Counted from the first letter of the stretch, positions 37,021 through 46,444 are shown. The stretch: 53,438 nt of DNA from Parendozoicomonas sp. Alg238-R29 (GCF_947331445.1 NZ_CAMZOG010000026.1:1-53438); one strand, 5' to 3'. Translations and numbers: made by a program. Notes: generated by a model not told the origin, from the sequence alone.

Positions 37021-37246
37021 TAGACTTTTAGTTTTTTACTTCGAGTTGAACATGGAAAATCGTACCTTTTACCTATTGTGACGACCTACCAGCCAACTTA
37101 GCAGAGGAAAATACCTGCATACTTTTTGATCACCCATATGTAAACAGGAATTGACCAAGGGCGTTGCGGACTCACTTTTAAGACAATATTCCGATTTTCA
37201 CTTACAGTTGCCGCTACTACGTAAACTTCAGGCTCTCCAACCCTCA

Positions 37247-37870
37247 ATGACACCAAACTCCTACCTGATTCCAGACAAGACAGCTGAAACAGAAGAAAGT
37301 ATTAAGAAAAGCCGCTTTATTACTTACATTACCCATACTTGCGGCCGAGAAAAAGCTCAGGAATTTATCCGATCAATGCGACAACAACACCCGGATGCCA
37401 GACACCACTGCTGGGCTTTCATTGCTGGTTCCCCAAATGATGCTCAACAATGGGGATTTAGTGATGATGGGGAACCTTCAGGCACTGCTGGCAAGCCAAT
37501 ACTCGCCAGACTGTGTGGTTCTGGTATAGGTGAAGTCTGTGCCATCGTCGTACGTTATTCCGGCGGCATAAAATTGGGAACGGGGGGGCTGGTACGTGCC
37601 TATGGTGGTGGAGTGGGTGCATCTCTTGCAGTTCTGGAGACAACTCTCAGGGTTCCACAATCAGAGTTACAACTCTCGTGTAGTTATGACCAGTTGAATG
37701 ACATCCAACATATTGTTGGTCAACATAAAGGGGCTGTTGTCGAAACAGTTTATGGTTCTTCCCTTGAGTTAAAGCTCTCTATTCCCACCTCACAGGTATC
37801 GCTCTTCAAAGACCACCTGATTAATTTTTTCAAAGGAAATATTGTTATAGCTTCCAGCAAGATACATTGA
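37247..37870 (+). CDS. yigZ: YigZ/IMPACT family protein
   Basis: A protein of 207 residues from ATG 37247, aligned at its N-terminus with E. coli YigZ (WLIP...EIKKSRFI). The hallmark stretch is HPDARHHCWAF, FSDDGEPSGTAGKP, VVRYSGGIKLGTGGLVRAYGG. The open frame upstream to 37151 lacks a ribosome site. Family members are related to eukaryotic IMPACT, a regulator of the kinase GCN2; the bacterial role is unclear. Single gene. Confidence 0.9.
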   Translation: MTPNSYLIPDKTAETEESIKKSRFITYITHTCGREKAQEFIRSMRQQHPDARHHCWAFIAGSPNDAQQWGFSDDGEPSGTAGKPILARLCGSGIGEVCAIVVRYSGGIKLGTGGLVRAYGGGVGASLAVLETTLRVPQSELQLSCSYDQLNDIQHIVGQHKGAVVETVYGSSLELKLSIPTSQVSLFKDHLINFFKGNIVIASSKIH

Positions 37871-38012
37871 AGTTCTCACGGATTATTAGAAACTCTTTTT
37901 GTATTTTTCTACACAACTGCTAGTTTCAAAATTTGTAGTACTCGGCGCTGCTTAAGGGAATAAGCGGTTTGTTGCCAGGCGGCCAAACTCAAACGAGCCA
38001 AGATACCTACAA

Positions 38013-38882
38013 ATGAAAAAACTACTCTCGATACTGGCAGTTGTTAGCACACTCGCTACTTTCTCAGTGCATGCCAATACCGGCATTGCTTTCGTTCATG
38101 GAACCAGTAATCAAACCAATGCCTACGATGATTACTGGACAGGCAGTTTTATAAATTCAGTAAAACAGGGGCTGCCCAATGCGAGCAATTACACTGTCAT
38201 TAATTGCGACTTTCAGCAGTACATGTGGCATCCAGATGCTGCAGGTTGCCTTGCAGGACAACTGACCAGCTTTATTCAGCAGAAAAATATTTCCAGCCTG
38301 ATTGTGGTTACCCACTCAAATGGTGGCAATGTTATGCGCTGGATTCAGTCGAACCCGACCAGTGACTCCCGATACCCTAACATAATCAACGCCACCAGCC
38401 AGATTATTGCACTGGCACCGTCAAGTCTTGGCACTCCCCTGGCTGACGCAGCAACGCAGGGCACAGTGTTTGAACAACTCATTGGAGGTTTTTTAGGATA
38501 CGGCAATGATGCCGTTAAAATGCAGCAGACTGGCTGGATGGCTAACTACAACGCCCAGTATCTCTACGGTACGTCTGGCCGTCCAAATCTGCCTAATACA
38601 TTCCGGTCTGTTGTAGGCTCTGACGTAGAGTCTGCAGTCTGGGACAGTGATAGTTACTGCGGTGGTTATTCCAGGCAGGTAGGCCTTGAATTCACTCAGA
38701 ACTGGCTGGACAACTGCTCCGATGGCTTTCTAAATTGCACATCTCAGGCCGGCGCAGGTAGCGTGTGGTTTTATGACAAGAGCCGTACCAAAGGCAAAGA
38801 ACCTCTCAGTCATAACCAAAGCCGACGGAAGTGCTTCAACCTGGATACAATCCTTCGGGCAGAGGTGCAAAACAGCCTATGA
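38013..38882 (+). CDS. Secreted lipase-like alpha/beta hydrolase
   Basis: A protein of 289 residues. A signal peptide (cleavage after VHA at about 21) is followed by IAFVHGTSN (oxyanion region) and the nucleophile elbow VVTHSNGGN, an H-S-N-G-G form of G-x-S-x-G. Six cysteines in the second half suggest disulfide bonds outside the cytoplasm. Its stop codon overlaps the next ATG (ATGA), so it is translationally coupled to a DUF4785-like protein. The substrate is unknown; lipid ester hydrolysis is likely. Confidence 0.78.
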   Translation: MKKLLSILAVVSTLATFSVHANTGIAFVHGTSNQTNAYDDYWTGSFINSVKQGLPNASNYTVINCDFQQYMWHPDAAGCLAGQLTSFIQQKNISSLIVVTHSNGGNVMRWIQSNPTSDSRYPNIINATSQIIALAPSSLGTPLADAATQGTVFEQLIGGFLGYGNDAVKMQQTGWMANYNAQYLYGTSGRPNLPNTFRSVVGSDVESAVWDSDSYCGGYSRQVGLEFTQNWLDNCSDGFLNCTSQAGAGSVWFYDKSRTKGKEPLSHNQSRRKCFNLDTILRAEVQNSL

Positions 38883-40075
38883 ACACGCTTGCCGCACACT
38901 CACAACCATTACGCTGGTTTCTGTGTGCAGTAAGTTTTACAGGGGTGGCTTTCGCCACTCTTGTTGCTGCAACAGATATTCCTCAACCTCCGGCGCCAGC
39001 AATCACGACTGAAAAACAAACCATCCACATGAGTTTTCCGGGTAACGGCGAGCTCTGGAAGGGAAACTCACACAAGCAGCAGGTTAATCTCAAAAGCGAT
39101 GAGTACTGGTTTCGGATTTCCGGAGAGCAGCTTTCAAAAGGTGTTGACTTGGATATCAGCCATCCAGGAGCACTGGTTCGGCTCACGTCACTGGTTAAAA
39201 ATTCCAAACGTGCAATAGCCATTAACCCTGAAGAGCTGGAAATCTATAAAGACTTCGAGAAACAGGAAAAAGCGATTGAAAGCCTTGTCACAGAGGAGCA
39301 GTTATCCAGCACTATTATTTTTCAGGGTTCCGCAGCTTTTCGCTTTAATCCAAAATCAGGAACCGGCCGATTCAACCTTCGTTCCACTCAAAGGCTTGTG
39401 GGAGATGACTACTACATTATCAATGTGAAAGAAAAAGGCAGTGATCGGATTCTTCATCTATCCACCAGCAACCTGACTTTGTTTGCCGGAGAAAATTTCA
39501 ACTTTGAAGCATTGATCAAAAAAGAAAAGCAGGCCATCACGGATGCTGAGTATCAAGCCTACCTCGTAAGCCCTTCTGGGCAGACTTACGATCTGAGCCT
39601 TCTGGAAGAAAAAGAAGGTCAGTGGCAAACACTGCTCCCTTCCAGCATACAGACTCTGACTCCTGGTGAGCTGTACGAGCTATTCATTAATGTAACAGCT
39701 GGCGAAGAAGATCAGTTAGTAAGGCGTTCGGCAAAATTACCTTTCGCGCTTGCTTCACAGACCGCAAAGTTCCAAAACATCATCCCAATTATGACTGCCG
39801 GTATAGCTGCCACAATCAACCTGAGTGTTTCTAAAGAAGGGCGCTACGGTTTAAGAGGCTCTATTTACGGAACCAATGCCGAGGGCAAACTGGTATCCAT
39901 TATGCGCAGCCACTCAGCCTACTGGCTTGAGGCGGGCGGACAAAGCATCAATTTGGCCTATGATGAGAGTATTCTTGAAAAAAGCAATATGCAGCCGCCC
40001 TATAAGTTGAAGGATCTTGTACTGATTGATCAGGGAAAACTGGCTGTTCTCCACAAACAAGCACAGGTAGATTGA
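38879..40075 (+). CDS. Exported DUF4785-like protein coupled to the lipase
   Basis: A protein of 398 residues. An N-terminal signal sequence (LRWFLCAVSFTGVAFATLVAA) is followed by beta-rich, immunoglobulin-like regions: a DUF4785-type N-terminal part with an R-x-x-S-x-x-K region, and repeated Y-x-V/A-Y-L-V-S-P-S-G-type strands near residue 240. The family's function is unknown. The 4-base overlap with the lipase gene suggests the two proteins act together, for example as lipase and binding, folding or immunity partner (inference). Confidence 0.65.
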   Translation: MNTLAAHSQPLRWFLCAVSFTGVAFATLVAATDIPQPPAPAITTEKQTIHMSFPGNGELWKGNSHKQQVNLKSDEYWFRISGEQLSKGVDLDISHPGALVRLTSLVKNSKRAIAINPEELEIYKDFEKQEKAIESLVTEEQLSSTIIFQGSAAFRFNPKSGTGRFNLRSTQRLVGDDYYIINVKEKGSDRILHLSTSNLTLFAGENFNFEALIKKEKQAITDAEYQAYLVSPSGQTYDLSLLEEKEGQWQTLLPSSIQTLTPGELYELFINVTAGEEDQLVRRSAKLPFALASQTAKFQNIIPIMTAGIAATINLSVSKEGRYGLRGSIYGTNAEGKLVSIMRSHSAYWLEAGGQSINLAYDESILEKSNMQPPYKLKDLVLIDQGKLAVLHKQAQVD

Positions 40076-40135
40076 GCTGACAGACAGGCTCTCTGTGTAC
40101 AACACCAAGAGCCTGTTTTCACTCAGGGATCCACC

Positions 40136-40438
40136 ATGTTCCCCGCCGCCCGCATGACAGACATGCACGTTTGCTCCATACAAACCCAGCTCTACTACTT
40201 ATTCCTCACGTTGGCGGCTCGATAATGCCAATACCCAACACTGTTTTGATAGGCAATTTACCGGCAGAAACAGTGGGTCAGCCATGCATCTGTGTAGGCC
40301 TACCTAACCTTATTCTGACAGGAAGTTTCACGGTTTTAATGTGTAATATGTAATAGGCCTACCGCCCGAATAACGTCACCTACGGCTCATGGCGGAACAG
40401 TTGTGATGGGCTGGCCTACGGTTCTTGTCGGAGGATAG
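40136..40438 (+). pseudogene. Frameshifted PAAR-domain gene (type VI secretion spike tip)
   Basis: Three frames in order spell out a PAAR protein. MFPAARMTDMHVC at 40136 is followed, one frame over, by PHVGGSIMPIPNTVLIGNLPAETVGQPC and ICVGLPNLILTGSFTVLM. After another shift comes TAHGGTVVMGWPTVLVGG, ending at TAG 40436-40438. Intact PAAR proteins are about 95 residues and sharpen the VgrG spike of type VI secretion systems, often carrying or sitting beside effectors. At least two frameshifts inactivate this copy. The sequence continues 78 bases later into a proline-rich protein gene. Confidence 0.8.
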
Positions 40439-40515
40439 AAGTCAGACAACTACACTAAAAGGAATCAGTAACCGTAGTTCCAAAGGTGGTACTCGCAGTA
40501 AACAGGGAGGTTGTT

Positions 40516-41925
40516 GTGGGTTTCTTTTCTCAAATTGCACATGCTGTTGGTCTCAAACATTCGAGTCTTGGGCATAAATCCCCAGCCAACGCTAACCCGG
40601 TTGCTGGTCATAATCGAGGTAGGGATGTTCGACCATATCCTGCCCAGCCTTACTTTCAGCAACATGTTTCCATGCGTCAGAGTGGATTTTCACAGCAAGT
40701 GTCTGTTGATTTATTCAGCCGCCCGGTACGTACAGTTCCTCCCCAGAACTACTTTAACCAGCCGCAGGCGATATATGCACAGCAACAGTCATATGTGAAC
40801 CTTCCACCTAATACAACTTATTCAACGCCCGGATTCTCAGTCTCGCATTATTCATCGCAACCTTATGCTACATCCCAGAACCATGGTTACGCACAAAATA
40901 ACCTGGCTAGCTGGCCTGCATTCTCACAACTCCAAAACGCCCAATGGACCGTTCTTTCACCTGGGCAAAGTTATCATTCTGAAGCGTTGACGGTTACCAA
41001 TCGCAGTTCATATAACCCGCAACAAAGAGTAGCGGCTGAATTTCAGCAACATAAGGCTGAGTTAATGGGTGGACATCCCCGAACACAAGACAGCCCCCCG
41101 CCCTATAGCCCTCGAAGCTCTCAGCCAACACCTACTAAGCCTTCAAGCTCAGTAAAACCACCAGTTTCACCTCCAACTCCACTGCCATTTGAACGGCCTG
41201 CCGTTCCACCTCGCCCCAGAGTAAGAGTGCAACCAAGCGTGCCGAATACTCAAAATGACAACGCATCAATTACTCAAAAGCAGTTGAGTTCAGCTAAAGC
41301 CAAACTTGATATTCCTCCTGAGCAAGAACTGTCTAGGGAAACTGTGAAAACAGCATCTGATGCCGCTCTTGAAAAGCTGTCTTCTGATATGAAACTACTA
41401 GAGGAGGAGAATGGATCTCTTATACAAGATCTTGCTCCAACTCCCAAAGCAGACGAAATCCTTGCTTCGAAGAGAATCCCCTCAGAAGACATTTCACAGA
41501 TGGACGATGCAAAAAAACTGAAAATAGCCGGCCTTATGCTTAAAGCAAGAGAAAACCAGATTCGGGAATCTCAACAATTGTTAACCTCAGCGTTAAATAG
41601 CCCCGGACGTGTAGAACCCTCTAAGCAGGATATAAATAATGCGCTGGCGTTGTTTGAAATCCCTAAAGATAAGCCTCTGACAAAAGCCGTGTTAGATGAT
41701 GCTTATGCAGAAGTTCTCGATGACCTGTCTCATTTTACCGAAGAAGTCCGCACTGGCGATGAGGAAGATCTGGAAGGGATCCTGGAACAGACAGGGCTAG
41801 CAACTGAAGCTGAACTAAGCCCCATGTCTCAAAGCGATATGCGAGATATGGCCAATCGTCATCTTGATAAAAGGCTGGACGCGATGGATGCCGCATACCA
41901 GTTGCTGAAAAAGCTTGTGAGATAA
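40516..41925 (+). CDS. Proline-rich effector-like protein with PPxY and SH3-ligand motifs
   Basis: A protein of 469 residues from GTG 40516, which has GGGAGG five bases upstream (an open GTG at 40486 does not). Residues 1-190 are Tyr/Gln/Ser/Pro-rich and disordered. PPPYSP at about 194-199 is a PPxY motif as bound by host WW domains, and AVPPRPR at about 229-235 is a class II SH3 ligand. The C-terminal half has two similar helical repeats of about 100 residues (about 253-357 and 369-467), each with L-D/E-I-P, a Leu-rich helix and a final L-L helix. No signal peptide. It lies just after the broken PAAR gene. Confidence 0.65.
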   Translation: MGFFSQIAHAVGLKHSSLGHKSPANANPVAGHNRGRDVRPYPAQPYFQQHVSMRQSGFSQQVSVDLFSRPVRTVPPQNYFNQPQAIYAQQQSYVNLPPNTTYSTPGFSVSHYSSQPYATSQNHGYAQNNLASWPAFSQLQNAQWTVLSPGQSYHSEALTVTNRSSYNPQQRVAAEFQQHKAELMGGHPRTQDSPPPYSPRSSQPTPTKPSSSVKPPVSPPTPLPFERPAVPPRPRVRVQPSVPNTQNDNASITQKQLSSAKAKLDIPPEQELSRETVKTASDAALEKLSSDMKLLEEENGSLIQDLAPTPKADEILASKRIPSEDISQMDDAKKLKIAGLMLKARENQIRESQQLLTSALNSPGRVEPSKQDINNALALFEIPKDKPLTKAVLDDAYAEVLDDLSHFTEEVRTGDEEDLEGILEQTGLATEAELSPMSQSDMRDMANRHLDKRLDAMDAAYQLLKKLVR

Positions 41926-41937
41926 ACCTGAAGAGAT

Positions 41938-42900
41938 TTACAGCTTATTCAGCAACCAGCCCATGTAACGCTGACGAATCTCTTCACTCTCATTGACCAG
42001 ATGGTGCTGACCTTCCGGGATATAAAACACATCAACAGATTTATAAAGTCGCTTGTACACTGGCATGTTATGCTGCCAATCTACAGTTCCATCTTTCTGC
42101 CCCTGAATAATTAAGGCATCAAAGCCGCAAGGCTTGGCAATAGATTCAATCTTCTTAATCCACCGACTCATAGCACCAACCCAGCCCACAGGTAGAGTCC
42201 GTGACTGCAAAGGTTCCCTGGCAAGAAACTCTAAGAACTCGTGATCGTTGGAATTGTTTGAGCGAGATCTTGGAACACTGCTTATAAACCGCCGAACCAG
42301 CTGATACTGAATTCGTCCCCAGCGCCACAAAACAGGCCGTATCAATGGTGCGAACAAAATCACTTTATCGATAGAGTATTCATCTTTGGTGCAACGTTCA
42401 CCTGCCAAAAATTCTGAAACTATCGCTCCTCCCATACTTTGACCACTGAGATGAAACGGCTTTGGCAGGTCTGCTTTTTTGCACCAATCCAGGCACATCC
42501 TGAGAACGCGGGTATAGGAACTGAAAGAATCAATATTGGCCCGATCACCACACGACAAACCATGTCCTATCTGATCATAAGTAAAAACTGAAAACCCCTG
42601 CTCCAAATAAAAACGAATGATATGACCGTAAAGGCCAACATGATCAAAGTAACCATGGAGAAGAACAACGGTTCCTTTATTGGAATGCTGCCTCCAGAGA
42701 TGGCAGGAGATTTTTAAATCTCCTGACCGGAGAAAACCTCCACTGTAGAAAATATCTCCCGAGATATCAGAGAATTCCAGTCCATAAGCCTTCAGGTAAT
42801 ACGCCCGGCCATCTTCAAACTCCTGTGGGACAGGAGATAACAACTGCATATTTTTACGCAGTGATTCCAGTTTTTCACTGTCAGGAATGGCTCGGGACAC
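41938..42900 (-). CDS. Alpha/beta hydrolase, monoacylglycerol lipase-like
   Basis: A cytoplasmic protein of 320 residues. Oxyanion region VVLLHGYFDHVG, YDQIGHGLS, nucleophile elbow LSGQSMGGAIVS, an acid in the IIQGQKDGTVDW region and a final histidine in PEGQHHLVNES complete the serine-hydrolase triad. It resembles the lysophospholipase PldB/monoacylglycerol lipase group (Hydrolase_4). Upstream on the same strand, about 80 bases away, is a small lipoprotein gene. Confidence 0.85.
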   Translation of the reverse strand: MSRAIPDSEKLESLRKNMQLLSPVPQEFEDGRAYYLKAYGLEFSDISGDIFYSGGFLRSGDLKISCHLWRQHSNKGTVVLLHGYFDHVGLYGHIIRFYLEQGFSVFTYDQIGHGLSCGDRANIDSFSSYTRVLRMCLDWCKKADLPKPFHLSGQSMGGAIVSEFLAGERCTKDEYSIDKVILFAPLIRPVLWRWGRIQYQLVRRFISSVPRSRSNNSNDHEFLEFLAREPLQSRTLPVGWVGAMSRWIKKIESIAKPCGFDALIIQGQKDGTVDWQHNMPVYKRLYKSVDVFYIPEGQHHLVNESEEIRQRYMGWLLNKL

Positions 42901-42980
42901 GCGTTAGCTTCCAGAAGTTTTAAAATCTTCTGAAAGTATACTTTCGTTCTGTGTTTAACCGCACCCTGTCAGGTCATGTT

Positions 42981-43262
42981 TTATTTGCTGTGGATACTTT
43001 CGATCAAATCCCTGTTCAGTTCCATTTCTCGCCCGTCTGGAGTTTTGAATTCATAAAAGCCAGTGTCGTCATCATAGTCAGGCTGGCCGGTGGAGATAAA
43101 CTCTCGGCCATCTTTCAGCTTAACGACATGAGGCGTTGAACAAGCAGTAAGAAACACGGAAGCCAGAATCATCCCGGCGGGAACACACTTCACAAAACTG
43201 TCAAAACCAGACACTGCCGACTCCAGTAACAGGAAACCAGAGCTGCAAATATAGAAGAGCAT
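42981..43262 (-). CDS. YgdI/YgdR-like small lipoprotein
   Basis: The end of the protein is unmistakable: VKLKDGREFISTGQPDYDDDTGFYEFKTPDGREMELNRD matches the SH3-like YgdI/YgdR family, and LTACS is a lipobox, so the mature protein is an outer-membrane lipoprotein of about 53 residues. The start is unclear. The full frame (93 codons) has an odd N-terminus; a GTG at 43193 gives a more usual signal peptide (VKCVPAGMILASVFLTAC). No clear ribosome site marks either. Confidence 0.75.
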   Translation of the reverse strand: MLFYICSSGFLLLESAVSGFDSFVKCVPAGMILASVFLTACSTPHVVKLKDGREFISTGQPDYDDDTGFYEFKTPDGREMELNRDLIESIHSK

Positions 43263-43341
43263 AAGGAGAAAGGCAGGGAATCAGCGACAGCGCTTGGTAG
43301 AACCAAACACTGCCGCTAAGAAGAGCTTAAACAGTCAGTCG

Positions 43342-44418
43342 TTACAGAACATCGATACTGTTCAGATCACGATGAGCCTGTTCCAGACGAGCGGCCATAG
43401 AAGTCTGGCCCTTACGCAACCATGCGCGTGGGTCGTAGTACTTCTTGTTAGGCTTGTCTGCACCTTCTGGGTTACCCAGCTGGCCCTGCAGGTAAGCTTC
43501 TTTTTCCTTGTAGTAATTCAGAACACCTTCCCAGGTTGCCCACTGGGTATCGGTATCGATATTCATCTTCACCACACCGTAAGAAACGGCTTCCTTGATT
43601 TCCGCTTCGGTAGAACCAGAACCACCGTGGAATACAAAGTTAAGAGACTTGGCTGGCAGGCCGAACTTGTCGGAGCAGTACTTCTGGGAGTTATCCAGAA
43701 TCTTTGGCGTCAGCTGAACGTTACCAGGCTTGTAAACACCGTGAACGTTGCCGAAAGAAGCTGCGATAGTGAAGCGATGGCTAACAGGGTTCAGCTGCTC
43801 ATAGGCATAAGCAACATCTTCAGGCTGAGTGTAGAGCATGGAACTGTCCATGCCGGTGTTATCCACACCATCTTCTTCACCGCCGGTGCAACCCAGTTCA
43901 ATTTCCAGAGTCATGCCAATCTTGGCCATGCGCTTCATGTATTCCACGCAAGTACCAACATTCTCTTCCAGAGACTCTTCAGAAAGGTCAATCATGTGGG
44001 AGGAGAACAGCGGCTTGCCATTCTGCTCAAAGAACTCTTCACCTGCATCCAGCAGAGCATCGATCCATGGCAACAGCTTACGGGCAGCATGGTCAGTATG
44101 CAGAATCACAGGTACGCCATAGGCTTCTGCTACTGCATGAACATACTTGGCACCAACAACAGCTCCCAGAACGCCTTTAGGACCTTCTTCTTTCACGCCC
44201 TTACCGGAGAAGTAAGTCGCGCCACCGTTGGAGAACTGCACAATAACTGGTGACTTGGCTGTAGCGGCTGCTTCCAGCACAGCATTTACAGAATCGGTGC
44301 CAACAACGTTCACCGCAGGCAAAGCGAATTGGCCAGCCTTGGCAGCATCGAAGACTTTCTGTACATCGTCACCAAAAAGCACACCTGGTTTTACCAGATC
44401 GAGAATTTTCTGAGACAT
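43342..44418 (-). CDS. fba: Class II fructose-bisphosphate aldolase
   Basis: A 358-residue zinc enzyme of glycolysis and gluconeogenesis. Zinc and catalytic motifs are VILHTDHAARKLLPW, SSHMIDLSEE, ELGCTGGEEDGVD and NFVFHGGSGS. ATG 44418 (MSQKILDLVKPG) has AGGAAAAG upstream and matches E. coli FbaA; the frame extends to 44454. It follows pgk on the same strand with a terminator-like hairpin in between. Confidence 0.96.
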   Translation of the reverse strand: MSQKILDLVKPGVLFGDDVQKVFDAAKAGQFALPAVNVVGTDSVNAVLEAAATAKSPVIVQFSNGGATYFSGKGVKEEGPKGVLGAVVGAKYVHAVAEAYGVPVILHTDHAARKLLPWIDALLDAGEEFFEQNGKPLFSSHMIDLSEESLEENVGTCVEYMKRMAKIGMTLEIELGCTGGEEDGVDNTGMDSSMLYTQPEDVAYAYEQLNPVSHRFTIAASFGNVHGVYKPGNVQLTPKILDNSQKYCSDKFGLPAKSLNFVFHGGSGSTEAEIKEAVSYGVVKMNIDTDTQWATWEGVLNYYKEKEAYLQGQLGNPEGADKPNKKYYDPRAWLRKGQTSMAARLEQAHRDLNSIDVL

Positions 44419-44450
44419 ATGTCTTTTCCTGTTTAGAAAATCAAAACAAT

Positions 44451-44488
44451 ACAAAAGAAGAGCAGATTGTCTGAGACAATCTGCTCTT
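44451..44488 (-). terminator. Terminator-like hairpin between pgk and fba
   Basis: On the minus strand a perfect 14-bp stem (AAGAGCAGATTGTC / GACAATCTGCTCTT, loop 3) follows the pgk stop and is followed by CTTTTG. It could reduce readthrough from pgk into fba or act as an mRNA stabiliser. Confidence 0.65.
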
Positions 44489-44493
44489 GGGAA

Positions 44494-45657
44494 TCATTCT
44501 GCGCGCTGTTCCAGCATGGCTACAGCAGGCAGTTTTTTGCCTTCAACATATTCAAGGAATGCACCGCCGCCAGTGGAGATGTAAGACACTTGTTCCTTAA
44601 TGCCATATTTATCCACAGCTGCCAGAGTGTCACCGCCACCAGCAATGGAAAAGGCTGGAGACTCAGCAATAGCCAGAGACAGTGATTTGGTACCCTCGCC
44701 AAACTGATCGAATTCAAAAACGCCAACAGGGCCATTCCACACGATTGTGCGGGCATCTTTCAGGACATTAGCGAAAAGTTCAGCGGTTTTAGGACCAACG
44801 TCGAAGATCATTTCGTCGTCCTGAACATCTTCAGCCATCTTCACAACGGCAGGTTCGTTCTCGTCAAACTTCTTGCCCACAACCACATCGACTGGCAGAG
44901 GAATATCGCACCTCTCCATCAGCGCTTTGGCCTGAGGAATCAGGTCCGCTTCATACAGAGACTTACCCACAGGCTTGCCAGCAGCCGCCAGGAAGGTGTT
45001 CGCAATACCACCACCTACAATTAACTGGTCACACACTTCGGAGAGAGACTCAAGAACAGTCAGCTTGGTGGAAACCTTGGAGCCACCAACAATCGCGGTC
45101 ATTGGTTTAGCTGGCGCATCCAGGGCTTTAGCCAGAGCATCCAGCTCACCCTGCAGCAGAGGACCAGCACAGGCGACATCTGCAAATTTGCCAGCACCGT
45201 GAGTAGAAGCCTGAGCGCGGTGTGCAGTACCAAAAGCATCCATCACGTAAACATCGCAAAGTGCTGCCATTTTTTTGGACAGCTCTTCATTATTCTTCTT
45301 TTCACCTGCGTTGAAACGCACGTTCTCAAGAATGACCAGCTCGCCTTCAGCAACTTCAAAGTTGCCATCGAGCCAGTCTTTAATCAGGCGTACCTCTTTA
45401 CCCAGCAGTTTGCCAATGTAATCAGCAACAGGCTTGAGGGAGAAAGCTTCATCATATTCACCCTCGGTAGGGCGACCCAGATGGGAGGTTGCCATCACCT
45501 TAGCCCCTTCGGCTAAGGCGAGCTCAAGCGTAGGTAGAGATGCGAGAATACGAGCATCACTGGTCACCTGACCATTTTTCACCGGAACATTCAGGTCTTC
45601 CCGAATAAGCACACGCTTCCCGGAAAGGTCAATGTCGGTCATCTTCAGCACAGACAT
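44494..45657 (-). CDS. pgk: Phosphoglycerate kinase
   Basis: A 387-residue glycolytic enzyme transferring phosphate between 1,3-bisphosphoglycerate and ADP. Substrate-binding [17 protein letters not shown], the hinge ANTFLAAAG region, nucleotide-site NGPVGVFE and the C-terminal [13 protein letters not shown] with [13 protein letters not shown] are intact. It lies upstream of fba in the usual epd-pgk-fba direction, though a separate gene stands between epd and pgk. Confidence 0.97.
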   Translation of the reverse strand: MSVLKMTDIDLSGKRVLIREDLNVPVKNGQVTSDARILASLPTLELALAEGAKVMATSHLGRPTEGEYDEAFSLKPVADYIGKLLGKEVRLIKDWLDGNFEVAEGELVILENVRFNAGEKKNNEELSKKMAALCDVYVMDAFGTAHRAQASTHGAGKFADVACAGPLLQGELDALAKALDAPAKPMTAIVGGSKVSTKLTVLESLSEVCDQLIVGGGIANTFLAAAGKPVGKSLYEADLIPQAKALMERCDIPLPVDVVVGKKFDENEPAVVKMAEDVQDDEMIFDVGPKTAELFANVLKDARTIVWNGPVGVFEFDQFGEGTKSLSLAIAESPAFSIAGGGDTLAAVDKYGIKEQVSYISTGGGAFLEYVEGKKLPAVAMLEQRAE

Positions 45658-45774
45658 GATGAAAATCCTTCTAATTTAACTTCAGGTAATAACCGGGGGC
45701 TTCGGATAAAAACCCGGCAGGTGCCAGACATTCGTGATGGGTAGGTATTATTGGTATTCATGTGAGTAACCGAG

Positions 45775-45788
45775 CTTCTTGCAAGAAG
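45775..45788. repeat. 14-bp perfect palindrome upstream of pgk
   Basis: CTTCTTGCAAGAAG lies about 120 bases before the pgk start in the 270-base gap 45658-45928. It could be an operator or a small hairpin. Nothing else identifiable is in the gap apart from a GC-rich imperfect hairpin near 45690-45712. Confidence 0.3.
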
Positions 45789-45928
45789 ACACTGAACCTC
45801 ATAACCCGATCCTGTCGGCACAACAGTGATGTGATGAAACGCTCCGAAAACAAGCTGCGTACATTAACACAGCACAATTGGTTTCGTCAGTCACAGTGCG
45901 TGATTTTACGTGCCAATATCCACGAAAA

Positions 45929-46444
45929 TCAGGGTTTAAACTCGGGCAATTCAACATCAACAAGATAATTACCAGCCAACCAGTTTCTGCCAAGTAGCAA
46001 AGGATAGGTCATCTTTTCCCTTTCACTGAGATTGGCTTCCACTACCTTCCGACCTCCGGCGTAAGGAATTGTCAGCTCCACCACATAACGACGCTCAGAA
46101 CCATTGCTGGAACGAATTTTGACCGTATCCACAATTCTGGCTCGCCCGGTCACCTGCTGCCCTTTCTCATTAGCGGTTTTAAAACGAACAATTTTTCCGA
46201 GATTGTCTCTCATTTCCTTGGCTGGGTTATCAATCTGAAGATCCCAAGCATGCAGAGAAACATTGGTAGAGCCTGTATCTGTGCGGGCAAGATAAAGCTG
46301 ATTAGCCTCTTCTATCTGTACATAAACCGTTGGTCCAACAATCGTCTTACCTCCACAGGTTTGGGGAGACGATGAAGGATCAGGAGTGGCAACGGAAGTG
46401 GCTGCACTGAGCAACAGCCCTATATAACAGAGCATATATTTCAT
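45929..46444 (-). CDS. Exported retropepsin-like protein (putative ATP-dependent zinc protease family)
   Basis: About 171 residues. A signal peptide (MLCYIGLLLSAATSVA) precedes a retropepsin-like fold of the DUF785/PF05618 type. ARTDTGSTNVSLHA carries the D-T-G catalytic triplet, and LLGRNWLAGNYLVDV is the C-terminal flap/core. The gene product is exported, unlike cytoplasmic RimK-associated relatives. It sits between epd and pgk on the same strand. The start at 46444 is chosen for the signal peptide; the frame opens at 46465. Confidence 0.75.
   Translation of the reverse strand: MKYMLCYIGLLLSAATSVATPDPSSSPQTCGGKTIVGPTVYVQIEEANQLYLARTDTGSTNVSLHAWDLQIDNPAKEMRDNLGKIVRFKTANEKGQQVTGRARIVDTVKIRSSNGSERRYVVELTIPYAGGRKVVEANLSEREKMTYPLLLGRNWLAGNYLVDVELPEFKP

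Noticed and set aside
38773-39012. Alternative frame at the lipase 3' end as evidence of a frameshift
   Set aside because: The annotated frame ends in an ATGA overlap with the next gene, a normal coupled arrangement, so the lipase frame is accepted as intact.
43262-43341. Imperfect hairpin after the fba stop as terminator
   Set aside because: The stem needs several G-U pairs and no T-run follows.
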